From: Burkholderiales bacterium
GTDB lineage: Bacteria > Pseudomonadota > Gammaproteobacteria > Burkholderiales > Burkholderiaceae_C
DNA: 64,000 nt
Assembly (NCBI GenBank): GCA_021414305.1
Contig: JAIOOS010000008.1
Coordinates: 33,873 to 97,872, forward strand
Direction of reading: 5' to 3'
The notes beneath the pieces are model-generated. The model worked only from the letters and a program-made list of their open reading frames with translations. It had not been told where the DNA came from and did no database searches. Both the position numbers and the translations under genes were made by a program. Position 1 is the stretch's first letter. Each line of letters starts with the position of its first letter. This document shows, one piece after another, positions 16,712-24,822 of the stretch.

Positions 16712-17474
16712 AGCGCCACCGCACCGCCTTCAGCCGCTCGAGCAGCCGCGTGCTGCTGTCGAGAAGCAGGCCGATCACGCCGATGATGATCATGCTGGCG
16801 ATGACCAGGTCGTAGCGATTGCCGGCGTTGCGCGAGTCCATGATCAGGTAGCCGAGGCCCGAGCGGAGCGCGATCATTTCGGCCGCCACCACCACCAGCC
16901 AGGCGACGCCGATGCCGATGCGCATGCCGACGATGATCTCCGGCAGCACCGCCGGAATGACCACGCGCCGAAACAGCACCGTGCGCGAGACGCCGAAGTT
17001 CGCCGCCGCGCGCAGGTAGCGGCGCTCGATGGTGTGCACGCCCGAGGTGGTCTGCACGATCATCGGGAATACCGAGGAGATGAAGATCAGGAAGATCGGC
17101 GACAGGTCGCCGACGCCGAACCAGAGGATGGCCAGCGGAATCCAGGCGATCGGCGAGATCGGCCTGAGCATCTGGAAGATCGGATTGAAGGTGCGGTAGG
17201 CGCCGCCCACCCAGCCCATCCACAGGCCCAGCGGCACGCCCAGCAGCGCCGCCAGGCCGAAGCCCACGCCGACGCGCAACAGCGACGCGCCGATGTGCTC
17301 CCAGAGGCTGCCGTCCTGCGCCAGCTCCCAGGCGCCCGTGAGCACCTGCCAGGGTGTCGGAAAGATCGCGCTGTGCGTGGCGGTGACCACGGCCCACCAC
17401 ACCGCGACGACCGTGGCCAGCACCGCCAGCGGGGGCGCAACCCGCTTCAGGCGCTCGACAAGGGCGCCGTTCAC
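16701..17474 (-). CDS. ABC importer permease (NrtB/SsuC-like)
   Basis: This inner-membrane permease (257 residues from GTG 17474) has about six helices and the EAA loop LRAAANFGVSRTVLFRRVVIPAVLP. GTG 17474 is preferred because ggag lies eight bases upstream and it avoids overlap; an ATG at 17534 would overlap the cupredoxin gene by 32 bases. It couples to the ATPase encoded immediately downstream. Confidence 0.88.
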   Translation of the reverse strand: MNGALVERLKRVAPPLAVLATVVAVWWAVVTATHSAIFPTPWQVLTGAWELAQDGSLWEHIGASLLRVGVGFGLAALLGVPLGLWMGWVGGAYRTFNPIFQMLRPISPIAWIPLAILWFGVGDLSPIFLIFISSVFPMIVQTTSGVHTIERRYLRAAANFGVSRTVLFRRVVIPAVLPEIIVGMRIGIGVAWLVVVAAEMIALRSGLGYLIMDSRNAGNRYDLVIASMIIIGVIGLLLDSSTRLLERLKAVRWRYVR

Positions 17475-17502
17475 CGTCTCGACTCCGGGACCGGACCGGG
17501 TT

Positions 17503-17958
17503 TCAAGACGAGCGCTGCAGCCATTGCCGCGCACGCCAGCGCAGTGTCGGCCATCCCTTGGCGGGACCGGGCTCGACGATCACGCTCATCGCCCCCTTGG
17601 CATGCGCGGTGCATGCGAAGCTGTAGGTCGAGGCCACCTCGAACGGCAGGCGAAAGCTCTGCCCTGGCATGATCAGCGCCGGCCCGAACACCTGCGGCAC
17701 GTCGTCGAGGTTGCGCAGCAGCAGGACGTCGTTGATCCCGAGCGTGAGGCGGATCGTGTCGGGCAGGATCTCGACCTTGTCGCCCGCCATCCGGCGCGCG
17801 TAGGTGCCGCGCGGGATCTCGAACAGCTCGTCGCGCGAAGCCGAAGCGATCGGTGCCGTCGCGGCCCAGACCAGCGCGCCCAGGACGAGAGTCGCAGCCA
17901 GAACGACCGATCCGGTCGCGAACGCGCCCCACCTCGTCAGCACCCCGCCGCCGCGCAT
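17503..17958 (-). CDS. Membrane-anchored cupredoxin-like protein
   Basis: The 151-residue protein has one N-terminal membrane segment (about residues 14-36) and a periplasmic cupredoxin-like domain. The C-terminal copper loop FACTAHAKGAM supplies Cys116, His119 and Met124. The N-terminal copper His expected in NxDxxxHxFG is Gln89 here (NLDDVPQVFG), so the type-1 site may be incomplete or non-classical. It lies between the SCO gene and the ABC permease gene, on the same strand, with a 9-base gap to SCO, suggesting a copper-linked role for the whole operon. Confidence 0.72.
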   Translation of the reverse strand: MRGGGVLTRWGAFATGSVVLAATLVLGALVWAATAPIASASRDELFEIPRGTYARRMAGDKVEILPDTIRLTLGINDVLLLRNLDDVPQVFGPALIMPGQSFRLPFEVASTYSFACTAHAKGAMSVIVEPGPAKGWPTLRWRARQWLQRSS

Positions 17959-17967
17959 CGCCGCCCT

Positions 17968-18558
17968 TCACTTCGCCAGCAGCAGCTTGACGTCGTGCAC
18001 GAAGTCGCGGGCGTCGCGGCCGTACGGCATCATCGCGCGCAGCCTGCCTTCGCGGTCGATCAGGAAGATCGAGGAGGTGTGGTCCATCGCGTAGCTGCTG
18101 CCCAGCGGCACCTTCTCGGCGACGACGCCGTAGCTCTTGCGCATCGCCGCCAGCAGCTCGGGCTTGCCGGTGCCGCCGACGAAGCTGGGGTCGAACGCCG
18201 CGAGGTAGGCCTTGAGCTGCGCCGGCGGGTCGCGCTCGGGGTCGACGGTCACGAACACCACCTGCACCGCCTCGCCTTCGGCGCCCAGCGCCTTCTTCGC
18301 CCGCGCCAGCGTGTCCAGCGTCGTCGGGCAGACGGCGGCGCAATGGGTGAAGCCGAACGACAGCAGCACCACCTTGCCGCGATAGCGGGCCAGCGTCAGC
18401 TCGCTGCCGTCGGAGCCGCGCAGGGCGAACTCGGGCGCCTGCCGCGGCGGCTCGAACACGCCGGCCTTGAAGGCGGGCGAGGGGGCCGCGGGCGCGGCCG
18501 TCGTCACGGCCAGCAGCAGCGGCAGCAACAGCCTCGACAGGGTACGCAGGAACGACAC
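17968..18558 (-). CDS. SCO1/SenC-family copper chaperone
   Basis: The 196-residue exported thioredoxin-fold protein carries the SCO copper site: CxxxC (Cys73, Cys77 in THCAAVCP) and the distant His160 in YAMDHTSS. SCO proteins deliver Cu to the CuA site of cytochrome oxidase or act as thiol-disulfide reductants. The GTG at 18558 is chosen because it follows the preceding stop by 11 bases and gives a clean signal peptide (LSRLLLPLLLAVTTAAPAA). No oxidase genes lie nearby; the neighbours are ABC importer subunits. Confidence 0.88.
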   Translation of the reverse strand: MSFLRTLSRLLLPLLLAVTTAAPAAPSPAFKAGVFEPPRQAPEFALRGSDGSELTLARYRGKVVLLSFGFTHCAAVCPTTLDTLARAKKALGAEGEAVQVVFVTVDPERDPPAQLKAYLAAFDPSFVGGTGKPELLAAMRKSYGVVAEKVPLGSSYAMDHTSSIFLIDREGRLRAMMPYGRDARDFVHDVKLLLAK

Positions 18559-18569
18559 GACTCGATCGC

Positions 18570-19613
18570 TCAGAGCGCAATGGCGGCCGCCCGCGCCGCC
18601 TTGGCAAAACTCTCGTCCATGTACTTCTCGTAGGCGACAGGCGCCTTGATCGTGCCCGCCTCGACCGAGAGCTGCATCAGTTCCTCGAACTCGGCGCGGA
18701 TCATCCGCAGGTCGCCATAGGTCACGCGGTCGACCGGATTTTCCATGACGAAGCGGATGATGTTCGGGTCCTGGTTGAAGTACTTGCGGCCGGCGGCGAT
18801 GGCGACGGCCTTGTTGCGGTTGTCCTGCTTCTGGTCGAGCCACTGGCCGGCGCCGAGCACGTGGTTGACGAGGTCCTGCACCAGCGGCCGGTTCTCCGCG
18901 ATCAGCTCCTCGCGCACCGTCAGCACGCAGCAGATGTAGTTGCGCCACTCGTCGCGCGTCATGCGCAGCACGCGGCCGTAGCCGGCGTGCTGTGCGGCCG
19001 CGCCGAACGGCTCGCCGGTGCAGTAGGCGTCCACCGCCTTGGCGTAGAGCGCGGCAGGCATGTCGGGCGGAGCCATCTCGACGATCTGCACGTCCTTGGG
19101 CGTCATGCCCTCGCGGGTCAGCATCTTGCGCAGGAACAGGAAGTCGACGGCGAAGCGGCTGGGAATGGCGACGCGCTTGCCGGCCAGGTCCTTGAAGCGC
19201 TGGTACGGCGAATCGGTGCGCACCATGATGACCGCGCCCGAGCGGTGCCCGAGCGAGACGATCTTCACCGGCACCCGCTTGTCGGCCAGGTCCATGACCA
19301 GCGGCGCCAGCATGTACGCGGCCTGGATGCGGCCGGCCATCAACGACTCCTTGATCTCGGGCCAGCCGTTGTACTTGCTGAACTCGAACTCGAACTGCGG
19401 GCCGGCACCCTTCGCCGCGGCGTTGCTGGTCGCCCGAGCGACGCAGGCGACGGGCAGGGTGAGGTTGCAGGTCACCGGCAGGCCGCCCACCAGCAGCGGC
19501 TTCGCCGCCGCTGCGCTGGCGTTGCCGGGCCAGGCCAACGCAGGCAGCATGGCGCCGAGCGCGCCCTGCAAGAGCTTGCGGCGATGGAGAGGCGATGGGG
19601 GGCAGCGTGACAA
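18570..19613 (-). CDS. ABC importer substrate-binding protein (NrtA/CmpA-like)
   Basis: This periplasmic binding protein of the nitrate/bicarbonate/sulfonate group (about 347 residues) has an RRKLLQGALGAMLPAL twin-Arg-like leader and the segments KYNGWPEIKESLMAGRIQAAYMLAPL and VDAYCTGEPFGAAAQ, the latter typical of NrtA/CmpA relatives. The start is uncertain: TTG 19613 gives a normal leader; the frame stays open to 19739, over the promoter region of the divergent gene. It is the first gene of the cluster that continues with SCO, cupredoxin, permease and ATPase. Confidence 0.82.
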   Translation of the reverse strand: MSRCPPSPLHRRKLLQGALGAMLPALAWPGNASAAAAKPLLVGGLPVTCNLTLPVACVARATSNAAAKGAGPQFEFEFSKYNGWPEIKESLMAGRIQAAYMLAPLVMDLADKRVPVKIVSLGHRSGAVIMVRTDSPYQRFKDLAGKRVAIPSRFAVDFLFLRKMLTREGMTPKDVQIVEMAPPDMPAALYAKAVDAYCTGEPFGAAAQHAGYGRVLRMTRDEWRNYICCVLTVREELIAENRPLVQDLVNHVLGAGQWLDQKQDNRNKAVAIAAGRKYFNQDPNIIRFVMENPVDRVTYGDLRMIRAEFEELMQLSVEAGTIKAPVAYEKYMDESFAKAARAAAIAL

Positions 19614-19711
19614 GCTCGAACCGGGTTCCAGGCAGCGACCGTGTTCATTGTGGGCGATGGCGGCGAAGGCGCTGAACCGGGGTAGAGTTTTCGGGTCGCG
19701 GGGGGGACGTC

Positions 19712-21544
19712 TTGAAGCAATGGAATGTCGCGGCCGCATCCGGCCGCCGGAGGAGCCGGTTGCGCCTGGTGGCCTCGGCCCTGCTGCTGGCTTCGCTGTC
19801 GGTGGCCGCCGCCTCGGCCCGGGCCGCCTGCAAGCTCGAGCAGATGGAGATCCCGGTCCGCATCGTCGACCGGCGCCCGATCGCGACGCTGACGCTCAAC
19901 GGCACCCCGATGCCGATGCTGGTGGACAGCGGCGCCTTCTTCAGCATGCTGAGCCCCTCGGCCGCCACGCAACTGAAGCTGCCGTTGCGCAACCTCCCCC
20001 CCAACCTGCGCATCGAGGGATACACCGGGCGGATCGAAGCCAAGCTGACCCGCGTGGAGAAGGTGGGGCTTCTCACCGCCGAGCTGTGGAACATCGAGTT
20101 CCTGGTCGGCGGCAACGAGCTGGGCGCCGGCATCATGGGGATCATGGGTCGCAACATCCTCTCTGCCGGGGACACCGAGTACGACCTGGCGCACGGCGTG
20201 GTGCGGCTGAGCTTCCCGAAGGGCGAATGCGACAAGACCAGCTTCGCCTACTGGGCCGGCGAAGCCCCGGTGATCGTGGCGCCGCTGGACCGCGAGCAGC
20301 ACCGCGAAGACTCGGCGATCCGCATGAGCGTCAGCATCAACGGCGTGCGGACGCAGGCCCTGCTGGATACCGGGGCGCCGCGGACCTCTCTGACGCTGAA
20401 GGCGGCCCGCCGCGCCGGCATCGAGGAGCGCGATCTGACGCCCAACGGCCGGTCCGGTGGCGCCGGCACGGGCCTGGTGAAGTCATGGACCGGCCGCGTG
20501 GCCCTGTTCGAGCTGGGCGGCGAGAAGATCGCCGACAACCGGCTCGAGGTCGACGACACCGACAACACCGACCACGGCGTGCTGGTGGGGCTCGACTATT
20601 TCCTCTCGCATCGCATCTATGTCTCGCGCCTGCAGCGACAGGTCTACGTCACCTGGAACGGCAGCCCCATCTTCGCGCAGGGGAGCGAGACGCCGGGCAC
20701 CTACGACGCCCGTTTCGCGGCACTGCCGCAGGACGTCGCCAAGGACGACCCCGACGCCCTGGCCCGCCGCGGCGCGGCCGCCATGGCCGCCGGCAACTAC
20801 CCGCGCGCGCTCGAGGACCTGAATCGCGCCTGCGAGCTGGCGCCCGGCGTGGCGGAGTATTTCTTCGCGCGTGCGCGGGTGCATCTGGCGATGCGTCAGT
20901 CTCGTCCGGCGCTTGCCGACCTGGACGAGGCGCTGCGGCTCGATCCTGCGCTGGCCGATGCGCGCTACCGCCGCGCCCGGGTACGCTCGGGCCTCGGCGA
21001 TCGCCCGGGCGCGCAGGCGGACCTGGCGCTGCTCGACGCCGCATTGCCACCGCCCGCCACGCTGCGCGCCGACATGGCGGAGATGTATGCCGGCTTCGGC
21101 CAGGCTTCCGAGGCGCTGCGCCAGTTCGACCTCTGGATCGGCAGCCACCCGAAGGACGTGCGGCTGGCCGGCGTGCTGAACAGTCGCTGCTGGATGCGCG
21201 CGAGGCTGAACATCGACCTGCCGCTGGCGCTGGAGGATTGCAAGCAGGCCGTGGACAGGGACGGCGGCTCGGCGTCCTATCTCGACAGCCTGGGTTGGAC
21301 CTACCTGCGCCTGGGCGACGGGGCGAAGTCGAAGACGGCCTTCGACGACGCCATCAAGCTTCAGGCCCTGCCTTTTTCGCTGTACGGCCGGGCGCTGGCG
21401 CACCTGTTGCTGAACGACCCGGCCGGCGGCGAACGCGACCTGGCGGCCGCGCGGAAGCTGAAGCCGCAGATCGACGAGGACGTGCGCAAGGAGGGGTTCG
21501 ATTTTGCGCAAGCCGTGGAGCGGCTGAAGGTTCCCGGATCCTGA
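19712..21544 (+). CDS. Exported tandem retropepsin-like aspartyl protease with TPR domain
   Basis: The 610-residue protein has a signal peptide (RLVASALLLASLSVAAASARA), two clan-AA aspartyl protease half-domains and a C-terminal helical repeat region. Half one has LVDSGAFFSML (Asp72) and the flap-closing MGIMGRNIL; half two has LLDTGAPRTSL (Asp219) and VLVGLDYFLSH. Two D[S/T]G motifs in one chain could make an intramolecular active site. Residues about 350-605 hold TPR motifs (FFARARVHLAMRQSRPALAD, DSLGWTYLRLGDGAKSKTAF). The start is TTG 19712 after gggggga; the first in-frame ATG would remove the signal peptide. Confidence 0.82.
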   Translation: MKQWNVAAASGRRRSRLRLVASALLLASLSVAAASARAACKLEQMEIPVRIVDRRPIATLTLNGTPMPMLVDSGAFFSMLSPSAATQLKLPLRNLPPNLRIEGYTGRIEAKLTRVEKVGLLTAELWNIEFLVGGNELGAGIMGIMGRNILSAGDTEYDLAHGVVRLSFPKGECDKTSFAYWAGEAPVIVAPLDREQHREDSAIRMSVSINGVRTQALLDTGAPRTSLTLKAARRAGIEERDLTPNGRSGGAGTGLVKSWTGRVALFELGGEKIADNRLEVDDTDNTDHGVLVGLDYFLSHRIYVSRLQRQVYVTWNGSPIFAQGSETPGTYDARFAALPQDVAKDDPDALARRGAAAMAAGNYPRALEDLNRACELAPGVAEYFFARARVHLAMRQSRPALADLDEALRLDPALADARYRRARVRSGLGDRPGAQADLALLDAALPPPATLRADMAEMYAGFGQASEALRQFDLWIGSHPKDVRLAGVLNSRCWMRARLNIDLPLALEDCKQAVDRDGGSASYLDSLGWTYLRLGDGAKSKTAFDDAIKLQALPFSLYGRALAHLLLNDPAGGERDLAAARKLKPQIDEDVRKEGFDFAQAVERLKVPGS

Positions 21545-21550
21545 GGGTCC

Positions 21551-22165
21551 TCAGGACGCGCCCTCCGTTCCGCGCGCGCGCGGCGCCTGCAGGGGCTTCG
21601 CACGCAGGACCCCGCCGGCGCGCACGAAGTGGCCCGCGCCGAGGTGGTGGATGGTCTGCAGCTCGGCGTTGTCGTCGCTGAACGACCAGTGGCCGTTGCT
21701 GAAGATGCGCTCGTCGGCGGCGGCGGCCACCACCTCGGCGAAGCAGGTGTCGTACGCGTCCTCGGCATGCGGCTCGCGGATCAGGCGGCATTCGAGCCAG
21801 GCGGCGCAGCCCGCTTCGATCAGCGGCATGCCGAGCACCGGCCCCTGCGTGGCGACAATGCCGTGGCGGGCGAACTTGTCGACGGCGCGCCCGCTCTCGC
21901 CGCCGACGGCATAGGTCAGGTCGACGAGCGCGGTTCCCGGCAGGCAAATGCCGAAGGCGCCGCTGGCCACGACCAGCTCCCGGGTGAAGGTGTGCTTGTC
22001 GATCACGACGGCGATGCGTGGCGGCGTGAACTCGACCGGCATCGACCAGGCGGCGGCCATCACGTTGCGGCGGCCGCCAGCCGCGCTCGTCACCAGCACG
22101 GTCGGCCCGTGGTTGACGAGTCGACTCGCGTGCTCGAGCGCGACCGGACGAAAACGAGGAGTCAT
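21551..22165 (-). CDS. Flavin reductase-like domain protein
   Basis: The 204-residue FMN-binding protein of the flavin reductase (DIM6/NTAB) family opens with PTVLVTSAAGGRRNVMAAAWSMPVEFTPPRIAVVI split across the flavin site, and has the motif GTALVDLTYAVGGESGRAVDKF. Members reduce flavin with NAD(P)H or are flavoproteins of unknown substrate. It follows the CWC mini-gene on the same strand with about 21 bases between. No paired monooxygenase large subunit is adjacent, although an FAD monooxygenage-type gene lies upstream at 22923-24161. Confidence 0.83.
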   Translation of the reverse strand: MTPRFRPVALEHASRLVNHGPTVLVTSAAGGRRNVMAAAWSMPVEFTPPRIAVVIDKHTFTRELVVASGAFGICLPGTALVDLTYAVGGESGRAVDKFARHGIVATQGPVLGMPLIEAGCAAWLECRLIREPHAEDAYDTCFAEVVAAAADERIFSNGHWSFSDDNAELQTIHHLGAGHFVRAGGVLRAKPLQAPRARGTEGAS

Positions 22166-22186
22166 GGCCCCTGCCGCCGGCGGTCG

Positions 22187-22426
22187 CTACGCCGACGCAC
22201 CCGGCGTCGCTGCGGCGCAGCCCGCGCAGATGCAGGCGCGCCCGCGCGCCGCAAGCGGCACGCGCGCCAGCAGCTCATCACTGAACGACGCGGCGACGCA
22301 CCAGCACGGCGAAGCGTTGCCGCCGTCGCCGGCCATCGCGCAGGCATTGCCAGACCCGCACAGCGGGCAGACGCTCGCCGGCACGTCGTTCGCCGCCGCG
22401 GACGCGAGCGATTCCTTGCCGCTCAC
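22187..22426 (-). CDS. Cysteine-rich CWC-family mini-protein
   Basis: The 79-residue protein has the CWC pattern: CPLCGSGNACAM, then PCWC, then ACICAGC, giving eight cysteines likely to bind metal. The start is GTG 22426, overlapping the GNAT stop (GTGA), so the two are translationally coupled. Function of the family is unknown; it is often found as a small gene beside housekeeping enzymes in beta- and gammaproteobacteria. Confidence 0.78.
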   Translation of the reverse strand: MSGKESLASAAANDVPASVCPLCGSGNACAMAGDGGNASPCWCVAASFSDELLARVPLAARGRACICAGCAAATPGASA

Positions 22427-22917
22427 GGCGAGGGCCCGAGCCGCGCCACCATCAGGTGATAGCTGTTGCGCAGCGCCCGCTTCTCGAAGCCGCAGCTCTC
22501 GTAGAGCGCGATCGCCGGGTTCTCCGGATGCACCGTGAGCGCCACCTGCGCATGGCCGGCCGCCTTCGCCGCGGCCAGCGCGGCACGCATCAGGCTGCGG
22601 CCGTGCCCCTGCTGGCGGAATCGCGAAAAGAGGGCGATGCCGAGCTGCGGCGTCCGGATGTCGACGAAGGCCAGGCCCACCTCCTCGGGCATGAGGCGCA
22701 TCCAGCAAGCGCCGATCGGCGCGACCTCGCCGGGCAGCTCGCCGACGACGCCGAGGTCGCCGGGCCGGCCCCAGTGCTCGGCGTAGATGCGCACGTTCTG
22801 GTCGAGCAGCACCTCGCGTGGCCTGAGCGGCGCCGGCGGCGGGTTCCACAGCGACACGTGCAGCCATTCCCAGAGCATCGCCTGGTCGGCGGGCACGAGC
22901 GGGCGGATCGCGAGCAC
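22423..22917 (-). CDS. GNAT-family N-acetyltransferase
   Basis: The 164-residue GNAT protein has the acetyl-CoA loop RFRQQGHGRSLMRAALAAAK and the C-terminal strand HPENPAIALYESCGFEKRA. The start is taken as GTG 22917, which follows the upstream stop by 5 bases and begins the first strand (LAIRPLVPAD). Substrate unknown. Downstream it couples to the CWC mini-protein gene. Confidence 0.82.
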   Translation of the reverse strand: MLAIRPLVPADQAMLWEWLHVSLWNPPPAPLRPREVLLDQNVRIYAEHWGRPGDLGVVGELPGEVAPIGACWMRLMPEEVGLAFVDIRTPQLGIALFSRFRQQGHGRSLMRAALAAAKAAGHAQVALTVHPENPAIALYESCGFEKRALRNSYHLMVARLGPSP

Positions 22918-22922
22918 GATGC

Positions 22923-24161
22923 TCAGGCCGCGGGCGAGCGCACGTGCTCGGGCCGCACGCCCATGCCGAGGAGGCGGGCGAACAGGCGCTGCAGCGCCGG
23001 CACCGCGGTCAGCACGCGCATCGGCAGCGGCACCTCGAGCGGCTCGCCGGCGTGGCTGCCCATCACCCGCACGAGCACGTTGTTCTGGATCGCGACCTGC
23101 ATCGCCTGCGTCGCCTTGGTCGGCCAGAGGCGGCGCCGGTGCACGGCATCGAGGTCGTCCTCGGAGAGCGCGCCGCCGGCGCGCAGCTTGGCGGCGAGCA
23201 GGTTGGCCGTGGCGACGGCGTCCTGGATCGCCAGGTTGATGCCGACGCCGCCCACCGGCGACATCGCATGCGCCGCGTCGCCGATGCAGAGCAGCCCCGG
23301 CTTCGACCAGTCGAGCAGCCGGTCGACCTTGACCGTGAGCAGCTTGACGTCGCTCCACGACCGCACGTCGCCGATGTGCGAGAGCAGCACCGGCGCCGTG
23401 GCGACGACCTGCTCGTGGAAGACCGCGATGTCCTGCTTCTGCAGCGCCTCGGCGCCGCCCTTGGGAATGACGAAGGCGCATTGCCAGTAGTCGCCGCGAT
23501 CAAGGGTGACGACGAAGTGCCCGGGGGCGACGCGAGCCAGCGCCGAGTCTTCGCTGCTCGGATCGCGGCCGACGCGAAACCAGAGCACGTCGATCGGTGC
23601 GCCGAGGTCCTCGACCGCCAGCCCGGCGGCGGCGCGCACGGTGGAATGCCGCCCGTCGCAGCCGATCGTGCAGTCGGCCAGGACCTCGAACTCGCCCTCG
23701 GGCGAGCTGCCGCGCACGCCGGCCACGCTGCCGTCCTCGGCGGTGAGAAGGCCGGTGACGTTGGCCTGCATGCGTACCGAGAATGCCGGCAGCTTCTTCG
23801 CCTCGCCGACCAGGAAGTCGAGGAAGTCCCACTGCGGCATCATGGCGATGAAGGCATAGCGCTCGGGCAGGCCGCTGAAATCGCCGAGCTGCACCCGCTC
23901 GCTGCCGAACACGCCGTTCAGGCTGCGCAGTCGCTGGTGCGGACGCTGCAGGAAAGCGTCGAGCAGGCCGAGCTCGTCCATGATGCGCAGGGTCGAGGGA
24001 TGCACCGTGTCGCCGCGGAAGTCGCGCAGGAAGTCGGCGTGCTTCTCGAGCACGACCGTCTGCACGCCGGCGCGGGCGAGCAGGTAGCCGAGCATCATCC
24101 CGGCCGGACCGCCGCCGACGACGCAGCAACGGGTGGAGGTGGTGATCGGTGCACTCGCCAT
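22923..24161 (-). CDS. FAD-dependent aromatic monooxygenase-type oxidoreductase
   Basis: The 412-residue class-A flavoprotein monooxygenase (PHBH/UbiH-like) has all three fingerprints: GGGPAGMMLGYLLARAG (dinucleotide fold), IGCDGRHSTVR (DG motif) and CIGDAAHAMSPVGGVGIN (GD motif). Members hydroxylate phenolic or polyketide rings with NAD(P)H and O2. No pathway neighbours identify its substrate; GNAT, CWC and flavin-reductase-like genes follow. Confidence 0.87.
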   Translation of the reverse strand: MASAPITTSTRCCVVGGGPAGMMLGYLLARAGVQTVVLEKHADFLRDFRGDTVHPSTLRIMDELGLLDAFLQRPHQRLRSLNGVFGSERVQLGDFSGLPERYAFIAMMPQWDFLDFLVGEAKKLPAFSVRMQANVTGLLTAEDGSVAGVRGSSPEGEFEVLADCTIGCDGRHSTVRAAAGLAVEDLGAPIDVLWFRVGRDPSSEDSALARVAPGHFVVTLDRGDYWQCAFVIPKGGAEALQKQDIAVFHEQVVATAPVLLSHIGDVRSWSDVKLLTVKVDRLLDWSKPGLLCIGDAAHAMSPVGGVGINLAIQDAVATANLLAAKLRAGGALSEDDLDAVHRRRLWPTKATQAMQVAIQNNVLVRVMGSHAGEPLEVPLPMRVLTAVPALQRLFARLLGMGVRPEHVRSPAA

Positions 24162-24182
24162 GTCGCTACTCCTGGATCCGCA

Positions 24183-24485
24183 TCACTCCTCGGGCCGGCG
24201 CCGGAGCGATTCGAGGAACGCGGCGTGCGCCGCGAGATCGACCGGCCGGTGCCGGACGACGGTGCCGGCCGGGTACTTGCCGAGCCAGTTGTCGCCCTTG
24301 AGGTTCAGCGCCGGCCGCACCGGCCGCGGCACGAAGCCGCCGCCGCAGTTGGGGCACACGCCCTGAAGCAGATCCTCGACGCAGGCGCGGCAGAAGGTGC
24401 ATTCGAAGCTGCAGATGCGCGCCTCGGCCGCGTCGGGCGCGAGCGCGACGTTGCAGTGTTCGCACGTGGGGCGAAGGTCGAGCAT
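24183..24485 (-). CDS. DUF1272 zinc-ribbon-like protein
   Basis: The 100-residue protein begins with a Cys-rich metal-binding module, CEHCN, CSFECTFCRAC and GVCPNCGGGFVPRP, the hallmark of DUF1272. The rest (NLKGDNWLGKYP and an acidic/basic tail) is short and polar. Function unknown; likely cytoplasmic and Zn-binding. It is encoded just upstream of the monooxygenase gene on the same strand, 21 bases apart. Confidence 0.87.
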   Translation of the reverse strand: MLDLRPTCEHCNVALAPDAAEARICSFECTFCRACVEDLLQGVCPNCGGGFVPRPVRPALNLKGDNWLGKYPAGTVVRHRPVDLAAHAAFLESLRRRPEE

Positions 24486-24516
24486 GGCGAAAGCGTAGCA
24501 GGGGCTGCGCGCCCGG

Positions 24517-24786
24517 TCACCTGCCCTTCTGCTTGCCCACCTTGCGCCAGTAGTCGAACTCGTCTTCGTGGAACTCGATATCGAGCTCCATCACGCGCGC
24601 CTGCAACCGCTCCTGTACGTCGGCGACGGCCTTGTTGTAGACCAGCGGGCCGATCTCGTCGAGGAAGAAGCCGAGCAGCGCGGCGGCGGCGATGTTGCCG
24701 ATCTTCTCTTCCATGTTCTCCTGGAAGTAGCGCTCGATCGAGGCGACCGCGAGCTTGCGCGCCTCCTTGGGGATCTCGATCGTCAT
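24517..24786 (-). CDS. DUF2164-family small protein
   Basis: The 89-residue protein matches DUF2164: IEIPKEARKLAVASIERYFQEN, IGNIAAAALLGFFLDEIGP, YNKAVADVQERLQARV and ELDIEFHEDEFDYWRK. It has no membrane segment. Function is unknown; its genes are usually single and near DNA-repair or housekeeping genes, as here next to the alkyl-base glycosylase. Confidence 0.87.
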   Translation of the reverse strand: MTIEIPKEARKLAVASIERYFQENMEEKIGNIAAAALLGFFLDEIGPLVYNKAVADVQERLQARVMELDIEFHEDEFDYWRKVGKQKGR

Positions 24787-24822
24787 GGACTTGTCCTCCG
24801 GGTCCGGGGCGGATTCTGCGGC

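Noticed and set aside
17471..18607. 378-codon minus-strand frame across the SCO and cupredoxin genes
   Set aside because: It is a different frame from two well-supported genes and encodes Arg/Gly/Ala-rich sequence without motifs.
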